Of a stretch of 64,000 nt of DNA, positions 42,633 through 51,856 are shown piece after piece. The stretch is taken from positions 1-64,000 of the forward strand of contig CAZWYY010000012.1 in NCBI GenBank assembly GCA_964638895.1. The letters are read 5' to 3'. Position numbers and translations under genes: made by a program. Source of the DNA: JAFGGG01 sp964638895. Lineage in GTDB: Bacteria; Spirochaetota; Spirochaetia; SZUA-6; RPPD01. The notes under the pieces are model-generated. The model ran no database searches, was not told where the DNA came from, and saw only the letters and a program-made list of their open reading frames with translations. Position 1 is the stretch's first letter; each line of letters opens with the position of its first letter.

Positions 42633-42821
42633 ATGAAAGCAATCGTAGACAAGGATACGTGTACTGGCTGCGGACTCTGCCCCGATATCTGTCCGGAGGT
42701 GTTTAGAATGGAAGGCGACACGGCCGCCGCGTATACAAACCCCGTACCCTCCTCGGTCGAGGAAAGCTGCCGTGAGGCCGTCGAACAATGCCCGGTGGAG
42801 GCGATTTCAATAGAGGAATAA
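42633..42821 (+). CDS. [4Fe-4S] ferredoxin
   Basis: 62 residues. Cys10, Cys13 and Cys16 (CTGCGLC) and Cys53 (QCPVEAI) bind one cubane cluster. Cys20 and Cys46 match the disulfide pair of Thermotoga/Desulfovibrio-type single-cluster ferredoxins. GAAAGGAAGG precedes the ATG. Probably serves the DHOD-like protein or another redox enzyme of this cluster. Confidence 0.95.
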   Translation: MKAIVDKDTCTGCGLCPDICPEVFRMEGDTAAAYTNPVPSSVEESCREAVEQCPVEAISIEE

Positions 42822-42888
42822 TATTTCCCGCTAAATTGCGCAATGCCGTATCAATCAATGCTTGTTATCTGCCGACAATAAGACTGTT

Positions 42889-43671
42889 ATGGCAAGGCGC
42901 AGAAAAGCCTCATTAGGTTGTTTATTCTGGATAGCATTGATTCTACTCGTGGTAGTGGTATTTTTATTGAATCAACAGAATATCCAGGCGGTATTGAAAG
43001 ATACCGGATTCCTGACCCTTTTTCAAAACAAGGACGACAATAAGGAACACGGGGTACAAATAAGTTACAACACGGAACCTGAAGACACACATGACGGCGG
43101 CCCACAGGATACTCATGGCGGTGATGAATTGGTGAACATTAAGATAGATCCCAAAGACACGGGAGGGACTTCAGGCGGAGAAGAGGTACAGGAATCACCG
43201 GCCCCCACACCCGCCCCCACTCCGGCACAGGAAAAAGACCGGCCCAATCTCCGTAAGGCCAGACTTTACTTTGTGGTGATGAATGAAAACGACGAGTTTG
43301 AGATAAAAAGCGTAACCCGGTCTGTTGAGTACAAGGACTCCCCCCTCACCGCAACACTTCAGGCTCTGTTAAAAGGCCCGACCACAAAAGAGTTTAATAA
43401 TGAGTTTATGAATCTTGTTCCCAAACAGACAAAAATAAACAACATCTATGTAAAGGGCGATACCGCCTATGTTGATTTTAACGAAGATTTCCGTTTTAAC
43501 AGCCTCGGCGTGTTCGGTCTTACCGCCCAACTCAAGCAGGTGGTGTTCACCGCGACCGAATTCGGCAATGTGGACCAGGTCCAGATACTCATAAACGGGA
43601 AAACAGTCAATTACCTGGCCCAGGAGGGGGTGTATGTCGGCAAACCCCTCTCACGCAAATCCTTTAAATAA
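42889..43671 (+). CDS. Membrane-anchored GerMN-domain protein
   Basis: 260 residues from the ATG at 42889 (an upstream TTG at 42862 is possible; neither has a good ribosome binding site). The N-terminus is basic, followed by one membrane segment (about 10-29), a Pro/Gly/Asp-rich linker (about 55-120, PAPTPAPTPAQ) and a GerMN domain (about 130-255, ARLYFVVMNENDEFEIK ... VDFNEDFRFN). GerMN was named from sporulation proteins but also occurs in non-spore formers; its role is unclear, probably envelope-linked. Confidence 0.8.
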   Translation: MARRRKASLGCLFWIALILLVVVVFLLNQQNIQAVLKDTGFLTLFQNKDDNKEHGVQISYNTEPEDTHDGGPQDTHGGDELVNIKIDPKDTGGTSGGEEVQESPAPTPAPTPAQEKDRPNLRKARLYFVVMNENDEFEIKSVTRSVEYKDSPLTATLQALLKGPTTKEFNNEFMNLVPKQTKINNIYVKGDTAYVDFNEDFRFNSLGVFGLTAQLKQVVFTATEFGNVDQVQILINGKTVNYLAQEGVYVGKPLSRKSFK

Positions 43672-43700
43672 ATAATTCCAGATAAAATTATCGATTTTAC

Positions 43701-43758
43701 TTGACATTAAGTATACGTATACGTATACTTTAAAAATTAAATGATCGGTATACGTATA
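43701..43758 (+). promoter_or_regulatory. Strong promoter overlaid by a perfect palindromic operator
   Basis: TTGACA (43701-43706), 17-base spacer, TATACT (43724-43729). A 22-bp perfect palindrome (43709-43730), built from alternating GTATAC/GTATAC units, fills the spacer and covers the -10. A second copy of its core, TATACGTATA, lies at 43749-43758 just before the ribosome binding site GGAGAGGA. A repressor bound to either site would block initiation or elongation. No regulator gene is adjacent. Confidence 0.75.
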
Positions 43759-43768
43759 GGAGAGGATT

Positions 43769-45166
43769 ATGAGCATCCGGACGATTCTTTTTATCGAGCC
43801 CAAAACCGAAAATCTGCATATTTACGCCAAGTTTAACCTGCCGCGGCTTGGAAGTCCGCTGTTGGCGACAATTATGCGTGAGCAAGGATTTCAAGTTCGG
43901 GTATGTTTCATGACCGAACGGGAAATCCTTAAAAAGGACCTTTTAGCGGATCTTGTGGCAATCTCCACCATTACATCCACAGCCCCCGCTGCCTATCGCC
44001 TTGCCCGGTACTATAAGAGCCGGGGAATACCTACGGTTTTAGGCGGGCCGCATGTAAGCTTCCGTCCCGGCGAAGGCCTTGACTATGCCGACTACTGTAT
44101 TTGCGGTGAAGGGGAACACGCCTTCCCGGCGCTTGTTAATGCTTTAAACAACGGCGGCTCCCTTGAACATGTGCCCGGCCTTGTCTGGAAACAAGGTCTG
44201 ACCGTAAGGAAAAATTCCCGCGCCGCTGCAGTACATGATCTTGATTCCCTGCCTTTTCCGGATCTCTCACTCATTGAGTACGGGCGTAGCAGGTACCGCA
44301 GAAACCCCTTCAAAAGAAAAATAATACCCATCCAGACCTCGCGGGGCTGTCCCTTTGATTGTACCTTCTGTTCCGTAACGGGCATGTTCGGCAAACGATA
44401 CCGGTATCGTTCCGCATCCAATATTATAGAGGAACTGAAGCGTTATAATCCCAGAAAGCATCACATTTTTTTTTATGACGACAACTTCTCCGCCAACCGC
44501 AAACGCACCAAGGAGCTTCTGTTGAAAATGATCGAACTGAAGCTTGGGTTCGGCTGGTCAACCCAGGTGCGCACCGATATCGCCAAGGACTCGGAGCTCC
44601 TGGCGTTAATGAAACGGGCCGGATGCCAGGTGCTCTATATCGGATTCGAATCCTGTGATGAAAACGCGCTGGCCGAAATGCATAAATCCCAAACCGTTTC
44701 GGAAATGGTCACGGCCATACGGGAGATAAAGAAACACCATATCTATATCCATGGGATGTTCGTATTCGGTTTTGATTCGGATACCTTAAGGAGCATAGAC
44801 AACACGATTAAGTTCGCCGTTTCGCAGCCCATAGATTCCGCGCAGTTTTTGATTCTTACCCCCCTACCGGGTACCGAGTTCTACAACACCCTACTTGATA
44901 CGGGAAGGATCATTGATATTAACTGGGCGGACTATGACGCGCATCATGTAAAGTTCGTACCCCGATTCTTAAGCAAGCTTGAGCTGCAAAACGCCCAGAT
45001 CGAGGCGCATGAAAGATTTTATTCACCGTTTAAGCTGGTGAAAAGGCTGTTCAAGGGTAAGGTGTTATCGTTCCTGGTGGGCATATACGCAAATAGTTTG
45101 AACAATAAATGGAAAAAATCGGTTCAGACATACCTTTTGTATTTAAAGGGCATGATTCCGAATTAA
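43769..45166 (+). CDS. B12-binding-type radical SAM protein
   Basis: 465 residues. An N-terminal cobalamin-binding-like region (about 1-140, with LGGPHVSF but no classic DxHxxG) precedes a radical SAM core with CxxxCxxC at Cys194, Cys198 and Cys201 (RGCPFDCTFC). The layout is that of BchE/P-methylase-like enzymes that act on lipids, pigments or peptides. The C-terminus has a helical tail. The product is not predictable. The gene stands alone behind a tightly controllable promoter. Confidence 0.9.
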   Translation: MSIRTILFIEPKTENLHIYAKFNLPRLGSPLLATIMREQGFQVRVCFMTEREILKKDLLADLVAISTITSTAPAAYRLARYYKSRGIPTVLGGPHVSFRPGEGLDYADYCICGEGEHAFPALVNALNNGGSLEHVPGLVWKQGLTVRKNSRAAAVHDLDSLPFPDLSLIEYGRSRYRRNPFKRKIIPIQTSRGCPFDCTFCSVTGMFGKRYRYRSASNIIEELKRYNPRKHHIFFYDDNFSANRKRTKELLLKMIELKLGFGWSTQVRTDIAKDSELLALMKRAGCQVLYIGFESCDENALAEMHKSQTVSEMVTAIREIKKHHIYIHGMFVFGFDSDTLRSIDNTIKFAVSQPIDSAQFLILTPLPGTEFYNTLLDTGRIIDINWADYDAHHVKFVPRFLSKLELQNAQIEAHERFYSPFKLVKRLFKGKVLSFLVGIYANSLNNKWKKSVQTYLLYLKGMIPN

Positions 45167-45187
45167 GCGCGCGTTATACCGGCGCGC
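45167..45187. terminator. Possible terminator hairpin
   Basis: GCGCGC (45167-45172) pairs with GCGCGC (45182-45187) directly after the radical SAM stop codon; a T-run follows only 13 bases later. It separates convergent genes but is an imperfect terminator. Confidence 0.35.
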
Positions 45188-45215
45188 ATTATACGGGCAT
45201 TTTTTACGGCGCGGA

Positions 45216-46004
45216 TCACAGCTCCCGCACCAGGCGGCCGATCTCCCGGATGATATCCACGGTAGCCGGCGGGGGCTGTGATCCCAATAAAAAAAAGAAC
45301 TCCCTGTTGCCCTTTCTGCCCGTCAGGACTGAAACAGCGGCCCTGTTCACATATACTCGTTCACGCTCCAGATCCGTAATCAGAGAGGCAAAAATCGACA
45401 GGTAATGCGTTTTATTCCGAATTACCCCGTCAAACTCGGGGGAAGGGTGCCGCCATTCAAACTGCGGCTTTATCAGGGCGATTATCCAGCCCTCAGAAAG
45501 CAGAGGCAGGATGTGAGCCGCCGCGCCGCGTAAGGAACGAAACGCCAGGTCCATAACCGCGGCATCCGGTGTAACGGGAAAACTAGCGGGACTCAGTCCG
45601 GCAAGATTTACCCTCTCCATTACCCGCACTCTGCCGTGTATGCGCAGCGAATAATCAAGCTGATTAAACCCTACATCCACTGCATACACAAGGTTCGCGC
45701 CGCGCTGCAGCAGGCAGTCCGTAAACCCGCCGGTGGAAGAGCCGGCATCCAGCATTGTTTTTGCCTTTACATTAATATTCCAGGCGTCAAGCACGGCGTC
45801 CAGTTTCTCCCCGCCGCGGGACACAAAGCGGCGCGGAGTATCTATCCTGATGATGCTTGCCTTGGATACGGCTACCTTTGGATCAAGACATTTTTCCCCG
45901 TCCACAAACACCTCGCCGCAAAGGACATGGGCTAAAAGCTCTTCTTTTGTTTTATGACTGAATCTCATGCGCAGGAGTTTCAGAAGCACTTCTTTTTCCG
46001 GCAC
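45216..46004 (-). CDS. tlyA: TlyA-family rRNA methyltransferase
   Basis: 262 residues: an N-terminal S4 RNA-binding domain (about 1-65, FSHKTKEELLAHVLCGEVFVDG) and an FtsJ-like SAM methyltransferase (DAGSSTGGFTDCLLQRGA, about 83-100). TlyA enzymes 2'-O-methylate rRNA cytidines; the family was first named as a haemolysin. GAAAAAG precedes the start. It follows ymdB by ten bases, part of the rny - ymdB - tlyA operon. Confidence 0.93.
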   Translation of the reverse strand: MPEKEVLLKLLRMRFSHKTKEELLAHVLCGEVFVDGEKCLDPKVAVSKASIIRIDTPRRFVSRGGEKLDAVLDAWNINVKAKTMLDAGSSTGGFTDCLLQRGANLVYAVDVGFNQLDYSLRIHGRVRVMERVNLAGLSPASFPVTPDAAVMDLAFRSLRGAAAHILPLLSEGWIIALIKPQFEWRHPSPEFDGVIRNKTHYLSIFASLITDLERERVYVNRAAVSVLTGRKGNREFFFLLGSQPPPATVDIIREIGRLVREL

Positions 46005-46014
46005 ACCCAGACCC

Positions 46015-46812
46015 CTAGATGGCGCAGTATTCTTTGAAGCGGACGATGGATTCCGCTTTTCCGGAAGTCGTATTTATATCGATAATAACACCCATGATCA
46101 CCGCCGGCCTGTCCACCACCTCCATCTTTAGAGGCATCTGGGACACAAGGCGTCTTATGGCGAGTTCTGGGGCCACGCCGATGACACTGTCCGCCGGACC
46201 GGTCATGCCGATATCGGTGATATAGGCCGTACCCCCGGGAAGCACCCGCTCATCCGCGGTTTGCACATGGGTATGCGTGCCCACCAGGGCGGAGACCTTG
46301 CCGTCAAGAAAAAGCGCAAGGGCCTCTTTTTCCTGGGGCAACTCCGCGTGAAAATCAACGATTATAATTTTGCCGAGTTTGCTTAACTGTTTGCATCTCT
46401 CCAAACCGGTCTGGAACGGGCAGGGAAGCCGTGAATTGTTGAGTTTCCCCTCCAGATTCATCACGCTTACCGCCACGTCCTTCACGGTTATGGTGCATAT
46501 TCCCTTACCGGGGACTTTCTTGGGGTAGTTGTCCGGCCGCAGAAGCCTTTCCTCGGTGTCGAGCAGCGGGTACAACTCCTTTTTTCTCCAGATATGATTG
46601 CCCGACGTAATCACGTCCACACCGCTTTTAAACAGATCATCCACCAGCTCCGGAATCAGACCGGAACCCTCATGGGCGTTCTCGCCATTGGCGATGACAA
46701 AATCGGCTTTGGTTTTTTTAATGATATTTTTAAGGTTATAAAAGACAGCCCTGGTGCCCGGTTTTCCGACAATATCCCCGAGCACCAAAGCCTTTAAGAT
46801 ATCAACGGGCAT
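46015..46812 (-). CDS. ymdB: YmdB-family metallophosphoesterase
   Basis: 265 residues, family-length. Metal-binding motifs: VLGDIVGKPGTR (Asp13), ANGENAHEGSG and TSGNHIW near 38-72, and GTHTHVQTADE near 175-185. Known members are cyclic-nucleotide phosphodiesterases that influence biofilm and motility and bind near RNase Y. The start overlaps the rny stop by 11 bases, so the two are co-translated. Confidence 0.92.
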   Translation of the reverse strand: MPVDILKALVLGDIVGKPGTRAVFYNLKNIIKKTKADFVIANGENAHEGSGLIPELVDDLFKSGVDVITSGNHIWRKKELYPLLDTEERLLRPDNYPKKVPGKGICTITVKDVAVSVMNLEGKLNNSRLPCPFQTGLERCKQLSKLGKIIIVDFHAELPQEKEALALFLDGKVSALVGTHTHVQTADERVLPGGTAYITDIGMTGPADSVIGVAPELAIRRLVSQMPLKMEVVDRPAVIMGVIIDINTTSGKAESIVRFKEYCAI

Positions 46813-48328
46813 ACTCGATTATCCGGGTTTCCCTTATCATGGTGACCTTTATTCTGCCTGGATAACTAAGTTCGCTTTCAATGCGCTTGGCGATCTCTTT
46901 GGCGAGTATCTTTGCCTCCTCATCGGATACTTCCTCATTATTCACCAGTATCCGTAGCTCTCTGCCGGCCTGAATGGCGTAGGATTTTTCCACACCCTCA
47001 AAAGATTCCGCAATCTTCTCCAGGTTTTCCAGCCTCTTGATATAATTATCAAGCGATTCCTTGCGCGCGCCCGGCCGGGCGGCCGATATTTCATCGGCTA
47101 TCTGTACGATAACCGCCTCTATGCTCATGGGCTCCACATCGTTATGATGCGCCCCTATGGCGTTAATGATAACCTCATCCTCTCCCAGACGCCGCGCCAG
47201 CTCCATGCCCATCTCGGCGTGGTTGCCCTCGCTGTTGGTCTCAAGCCCTTTCCCGATATCATGCAGCAGGGCCGCGCGTTTGGCGATAGACGGATTGGCC
47301 CCCACCTCTCCCGCGATCATGCTGGCGATGACCGCGACCTCTTTTGAATGGTCCAGCACATTTTGTCCGTAACTGGTACGAAAATACAGCCTGCCCAGGG
47401 CTTTTACCCCCTCCGGCGGCATATTGTGAATGCCAAGCTCAAAGAGAATGTGTTCTCCCTTTTCAAAGATGGTCTGGGTTATCTCCTTGGTAACCTTTTG
47501 CACGATCTCCTCGATCCTGGCCGGGTGAATCCTGCCGTCGGCGATCAACCGTTCCAGTGAGGTCCGGGCGATCTCCTTGCGAATGGGATCAAAACAGGAG
47601 ATGACAACGGCTTCCGGTGTATCATCGATAATAATATCCACACCGGCCAGGGTTTCCAATGCGCGTATATTTCTGCCCTCACGCCCGATGATTCTGCCCT
47701 TCATCTCATCGTTCGGCAGACTGACCGTGGCTACCGTAACCTCGGAACAGACCTCTGTGGCCATCCTCTGAATAGTACTGATAATAATATCTCTTGCTTT
47801 TTTATCAGCCGTCAGCTGTGCTTCCTGCTCGATTCTGTTTATGGAAACCTGCGCGTCATGTTTTGCCTCATTATCCAGACTCTGAATAAGCAGTTTTTTT
47901 GCGTCCGCGGCCGAAATTCCGGAAATTCTTTCCAGTTCTTTTTTACATTTTTCCTGATCAAGTATTATTTGTTCTTCGCGTTCTACACACTGCCTCTCAC
48001 GGTTTTGCAGATTCCGCTCCTGTTTTTCAAGAGTGGATAATCTTTTTTCTAGGTTTTCTTCTTTCTGTAATAATCTTCTCTCAAGCCTTTGTAATTCACT
48101 TCTTCTTTCCCTTGTTTCCTTTTCAAGCTGACCCCTTTCCCGAATCAGCTGCTCTTTTGTTTCTAAGAGGATATCACGCTTTTTTGCCTCCGCTTCCTTT
48201 ACAGCGTCGTGAATAATCCTGCTTGCTCTTTGTTCTGATGATGAAAGTTGAAATCTGGCATAAAGCCATCTTATTAACCAACCTAGAATACCAGCGAGAG
48301 GAAGACCTATAATTAACCATAGTTCCAT
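46802..48328 (-). CDS. rny: Ribonuclease Y
   Basis: 508 residues. A membrane anchor (1-25) is followed by a long coiled coil (about 30-170). A KH domain (MKGRIIGREGRNIRALE, about 208-224) and an HD domain (LLHDIGKGLE) come next, with a C-terminal region typical of RNase Y. It starts mRNA decay from the membrane. It has GTGGAGGAAG upstream and a promoter at 48384-48411. First gene of rny - ymdB - tlyA. Confidence 0.97.
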   Translation of the reverse strand: MELWLIIGLPLAGILGWLIRWLYARFQLSSSEQRASRIIHDAVKEAEAKKRDILLETKEQLIRERGQLEKETRERRSELQRLERRLLQKEENLEKRLSTLEKQERNLQNRERQCVEREEQIILDQEKCKKELERISGISAADAKKLLIQSLDNEAKHDAQVSINRIEQEAQLTADKKARDIIISTIQRMATEVCSEVTVATVSLPNDEMKGRIIGREGRNIRALETLAGVDIIIDDTPEAVVISCFDPIRKEIARTSLERLIADGRIHPARIEEIVQKVTKEITQTIFEKGEHILFELGIHNMPPEGVKALGRLYFRTSYGQNVLDHSKEVAVIASMIAGEVGANPSIAKRAALLHDIGKGLETNSEGNHAEMGMELARRLGEDEVIINAIGAHHNDVEPMSIEAVIVQIADEISAARPGARKESLDNYIKRLENLEKIAESFEGVEKSYAIQAGRELRILVNNEEVSDEEAKILAKEIAKRIESELSYPGRIKVTMIRETRIIEYAR

Positions 48329-48383
48329 TATCTTCCTCCACTTTAGAATTCTTAATTAAAATCTAATAAATATACACCTATAA

Positions 48384-48411
48384 AGTATATAATTTTCACA
48401 ATATTAGTCAA
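48384..48411 (-). promoter_or_regulatory. rny promoter
   Basis: Minus-strand TTGACT (48406-48411), 16-base spacer, TATACT (48384-48389), about 55 bases before the rny ATG in an AT-rich gap. Confidence 0.6.
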
Positions 48412-48431
48412 GAGATATAATGATGTTATGT

Positions 48432-51122
48432 TCATTCAACCTGGACATCAATATCTTTTAAAATCTCGGTTATCTTCTTGTCCTGCCTGCCTGTCAAACC
48501 GATAAACAGGTATGCATTCCGGCCCGCGAACCTGGCGGGAAAGAGAATTGCGTGCTTTATATATTTCTTGTCCTGTTTGGACAGTTTGTCATCAAAAACA
48601 TGGATCGCGGTTAGAGGCTGCTTGATATACAGAACCATGCGCGGTTCCAGGTAATTGACGACAAACGGCGAATCAACCGGAAGCATAAAGGCGTTTTTAC
48701 TTTCATCATCGAGTCCGATTGAAAAACTGACCCCATATGTATTGCCTTTGATATTCAGAATAGCCGCGCACACCGATTTCATTTTCTTTAATAACCTGCC
48801 GAACGCCTGCACACTGGCTTTATCACCCGCGCCGTAATTGTACTGCCGGAAATATTCATCCATATCCATTCCCGTATCGGTAAACGGCATGCGCTTTACC
48901 GCCCTGGAAAATATCTTTCCCGGTTCGATTTTCCCAATCCCGGTATCCGTGGCAAAATCGGACAGCGATTCGTCGATTTTAATCAGATGTTCGATACCGA
49001 CAACGCCCTTTTCTTCCTGTGCTCTTTCGGCGGTAATCACAGCCTCAGCCAAGGCCTTTAAGCCTTTACGCACGGGCTTGACCTGCTGCTTATTATAGAG
49101 TTCCTCCTTTATTCTATATATACCGTTATCAAAAATAACGTTTGTTCCTGTGTTTTCATATTCTCTTTTTACCTCCTCAAGCGAATAGCAGATTATCTTT
49201 CCTTGCTCGATATACTCCCTGATTTGCGCGACGGCCCAGTCTTCCTCCTCCTCACGTGGTATTTTTGCTGTTGTGACCGGAAGCTCGGGAAGCTCCTCAA
49301 CCGGTTCGGATTCAAATGACCGTAGTTCCTCTGTTATATCGCCCTTCGCGCCCGCAGCGGCCACAGGCTCGTGCACCTTTTCCGCTTCCGCGACCTCTTC
49401 GGCCCCGGCAAGCTCCTCTACCGCTTCAATCTCTTCCAGACCTTCCGTCCCCTCGGGGGCCTCTATCTCAGTGACCTCCTCCGCCTCTTCCACCGGTTCC
49501 AGGGCCTCAGCCTCCGGTACCTCCTCTACCGCTTCAATCTCTTCCAGACCTTCCGTCCCCTCGGGGGCCTCTATCTCAGTGACCTCCTCCGCCTCTTCCA
49601 CCGGTTCCAGGGCTTCAGCCTCCGCGATCTCCTCCGCCTCTTCAATCTCTTCGAGACCTTCCGCTGCTTCCAGGGCCTCTACCTCCGCAGCCTCCTCCGC
49701 TTCCGTGTGCTCTTGGGCTTCCAAGAGCTCCGGGGTTTCCTCAAGCTCCCCCGCCTCCCGGCTCGGCACCTTTGCCGCCGGTCCCGTCTTCGGCTTTCCG
49801 GAAGCGGCCTCCGGCGACAGAACAATGTTCCCTTGGGACAAAGCCGACCTTATAAGCTCCTCTATGCGCTCCAATTCGTTTTTCGAGACATCCGACCTTG
49901 TGATATTACCTTTTAAAAACGATGTCACCTCGTCCCAGCTCCTCATAATATAGTCGTCCAGTTTGGTTTCCCCGGACTCCGATATCTTTTTCAGACCCTG
50001 CTTCATGTATTTTTTTATTTCAGCCCGTCTGGCATTCATTTCATGTTCCCAGCGCTCAAGGTCAATATCTTCCTTACTCTTTAGAAACTCCTTCAAGAAC
50101 TCAACCTGGAACCTTCGCATGCGCCCGGCAACAACTGTTTGCGGATCCTGTCTGATATTAAATACAAGAAAGAGGATTAAAAAAACGGTACAAAAGAAAA
50201 CAATCAAGATTACAATCTTGTGTGTCGTACTCATGGCGAACTGCGACAGTGGAACAACGGTTCCGTATATTCCGTATTCCGTCTGCCGGTAAAAAAGCCT
50301 TACCTCCTGATCGTCCAGGATTGTCGCCAGGGTGACGGCGGAGATACTGTCACCGGAAATCCCTGACCATATGCCGCCAAGTTCATTTCTTAATGTCTCA
50401 AGCGTATCCTGACCCGCGTATTGGGAAAGTCCGGACGGATCAAATAGTATGCAGTTGGCGGAAATGATTTTCATGTCCTTTAAAACCGTACCCGGAAGTT
50501 CATTCAGCAGGTAAAGGCGTAGGTTGTCCGCCGGCACGTAAAAAAGCGCGGTTCCCAGTAGATCATTAAGGCTGTCGACAACGGGAAGCATGTAGATAAA
50601 GCAGTTGGAGGCATAATCCAGGATAATTTTGGGATTCTGCCCCACGGCCGTGAAGACCGGCAAAGAGACGCCTGCAGGATCGGCTTTGTTAAGATCCTTG
50701 TAACTTATTTTCCCAGGCGCCCTGGGTTCGATAATATCGGCTTCCAATGTACTGTAATGAATTTTTTTACCCTGCAACCCCACGAGCCGCACAAAAAACT
50801 GGCCGGGGAATTTCCTGCCGAGCGTATCAAACGCGTCCTTCCTGCCCTTAATATCTTCATCCGTCTGATTGGTATAGTATGCCCTCCACACATAATCTTT
50901 TTTTACAACTACGGCAAAGTTATTTTCTATGTTGTTCTTATGATACTCCAGTGCGGCCTTTATATAGCGGGAGGTTGTTGTTTCGATATCCTTGGCAATT
51001 ATGGGATAATACAAATCGGTTTCAATTATGGAAAAAAGATTTGTAAAGGCCAATACTGCAAAAAGCCCGCCAAGGGCAATGGAGATCAGAATAGTAAGTA
51101 TAATCTTCCTGCTGTTCTTCAA
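48432..51122 (-). CDS. Large two-membrane-segment protein with Glu-rich repeats
   Basis: 896 residues from a TTG start (no strong ribosome binding site). Membrane segments at about 8-32 and 302-323 flank an extracytoplasmic region (33-300) that resembles a Cache/CHASE-type sensing domain by layout. Then a cytoplasmic helical part (about 330-450), a highly acidic Glu/Ala region (about 470-625) with two copies of a 36-residue repeat, and a conserved globular C-terminus (about 650-896, GYSF-type strands). No kinase or enzyme motif was seen. Function unknown; a spirochaete-type sensor or scaffold is possible. Confidence 0.65.
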   Translation of the reverse strand: MKNSRKIILTILISIALGGLFAVLAFTNLFSIIETDLYYPIIAKDIETTTSRYIKAALEYHKNNIENNFAVVVKKDYVWRAYYTNQTDEDIKGRKDAFDTLGRKFPGQFFVRLVGLQGKKIHYSTLEADIIEPRAPGKISYKDLNKADPAGVSLPVFTAVGQNPKIILDYASNCFIYMLPVVDSLNDLLGTALFYVPADNLRLYLLNELPGTVLKDMKIISANCILFDPSGLSQYAGQDTLETLRNELGGIWSGISGDSISAVTLATILDDQEVRLFYRQTEYGIYGTVVPLSQFAMSTTHKIVILIVFFCTVFLILFLVFNIRQDPQTVVAGRMRRFQVEFLKEFLKSKEDIDLERWEHEMNARRAEIKKYMKQGLKKISESGETKLDDYIMRSWDEVTSFLKGNITRSDVSKNELERIEELIRSALSQGNIVLSPEAASGKPKTGPAAKVPSREAGELEETPELLEAQEHTEAEEAAEVEALEAAEGLEEIEEAEEIAEAEALEPVEEAEEVTEIEAPEGTEGLEEIEAVEEVPEAEALEPVEEAEEVTEIEAPEGTEGLEEIEAVEELAGAEEVAEAEKVHEPVAAAGAKGDITEELRSFESEPVEELPELPVTTAKIPREEEEDWAVAQIREYIEQGKIICYSLEEVKREYENTGTNVIFDNGIYRIKEELYNKQQVKPVRKGLKALAEAVITAERAQEEKGVVGIEHLIKIDESLSDFATDTGIGKIEPGKIFSRAVKRMPFTDTGMDMDEYFRQYNYGAGDKASVQAFGRLLKKMKSVCAAILNIKGNTYGVSFSIGLDDESKNAFMLPVDSPFVVNYLEPRMVLYIKQPLTAIHVFDDKLSKQDKKYIKHAILFPARFAGRNAYLFIGLTGRQDKKITEILKDIDVQVE
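49413..49628 (-). repeat. Two tandem 108-bp repeats within the Glu-rich gene
   Basis: Two near-identical 108-bp units (49413-49520 and 49521-49628) encode 36 residues each, of the type LEPVEEAEEVTEIEAPEG followed by TEGLEEIEAVEE. The units differ at a few bases only near their ends, pointing to a recent in-frame duplication. Weaker related sequence extends on both sides. Confidence 0.8.
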
Positions 51123-51179
51123 TGTTCCGTCAACCGCCTCTTACACCTTGGTTTTGCATAATCGGGCCTATCTCTTATT

Positions 51180-51848
51180 TTATCGGTATATACCCGAATT
51201 AATATACTGAATAACTATAAAATACCAATTAATTGCGGCCAGTCCCACTAAAAAAAGTATTCCCTTAAGGCTTGTTCTAGGCGGATCCCTCCGGTTTTCT
51301 TCCGTTTCCTTACCATTTTTATACGTATTTAAAAGAATCTCATCAAGACTCTGCCATATTTTCTTTAAAGGATAATGCCGCCGCTGTTCAAGCAGGCGGG
51401 AAAAATAATACAGGGTCTTGTCCAGCAGATCTCGGAACCGGCTGACAAACGTAACGGCGTCCGTGGAAGGCCGCGCGGCCGGCGCCAGGAAAATCAACAG
51501 TTTGGAGAGATACAACAGGGTCAGAAGTCCAAACGCCTTGGAACATCCGCCGGCGAGAGCATCAAAGGTTATGGGGAAACCGAATATCCGGAATAACACC
51601 CTTCCTTCAGGGAATATGACATTAAACAAAACGGTGACAAGGATGAATATCGCGCTTCCTTTCAAATGAAGTCTTTTCCCATTAATAAACAAAAGGAGTA
51701 AAAGAAGGGCGCCCTGAACCAGTTTTATACACAGATCCTGCTGCATTATAATCGCGGGAGCGATCAACAAACAGGCTAAAAATGCAACAAGAGAAGACAC
51801 ATTCTTTTCAATCCATGTATCTTCTCTTGTTTTAGGATTGGTTTTCAC
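51180..51848 (-). CDS. EcfT/CbiQ-like membrane protein
   Basis: 222 residues from a GTG, eight bases after the rplQ stop. Five predicted membrane segments (about 17-37, 41-56, 64-80, 90-122, 196-215) and a cytoplasmic helical loop (125-190, FRDLLDKTLYYFSRLL) resemble the transmembrane component of energy-coupling transporters. No EcfA ATPase or substrate-binding partner is adjacent, so the assignment is tentative. It lies at the tail of the ribosomal operon. Confidence 0.5.
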   Translation of the reverse strand: MKTNPKTREDTWIEKNVSSLVAFLACLLIAPAIIMQQDLCIKLVQGALLLLLLFINGKRLHLKGSAIFILVTVLFNVIFPEGRVLFRIFGFPITFDALAGGCSKAFGLLTLLYLSKLLIFLAPAARPSTDAVTFVSRFRDLLDKTLYYFSRLLEQRRHYPLKKIWQSLDEILLNTYKNGKETEENRRDPPRTSLKGILFLVGLAAINWYFIVIQYINSGIYR

Positions 51849-51856
51849 TTAAATCT

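Noticed and set aside
45216..46004. TlyA as a haemolysin toxin
   Set aside because: The S4 plus SAM-methyltransferase layout and operon with rny/ymdB support an rRNA methyltransferase; the haemolysin name is historical.
49413..49628. CRISPR or mobile repeat
   Set aside because: Only two direct in-frame copies with no spacers or flanking inverted repeats; it is an internal protein repeat.
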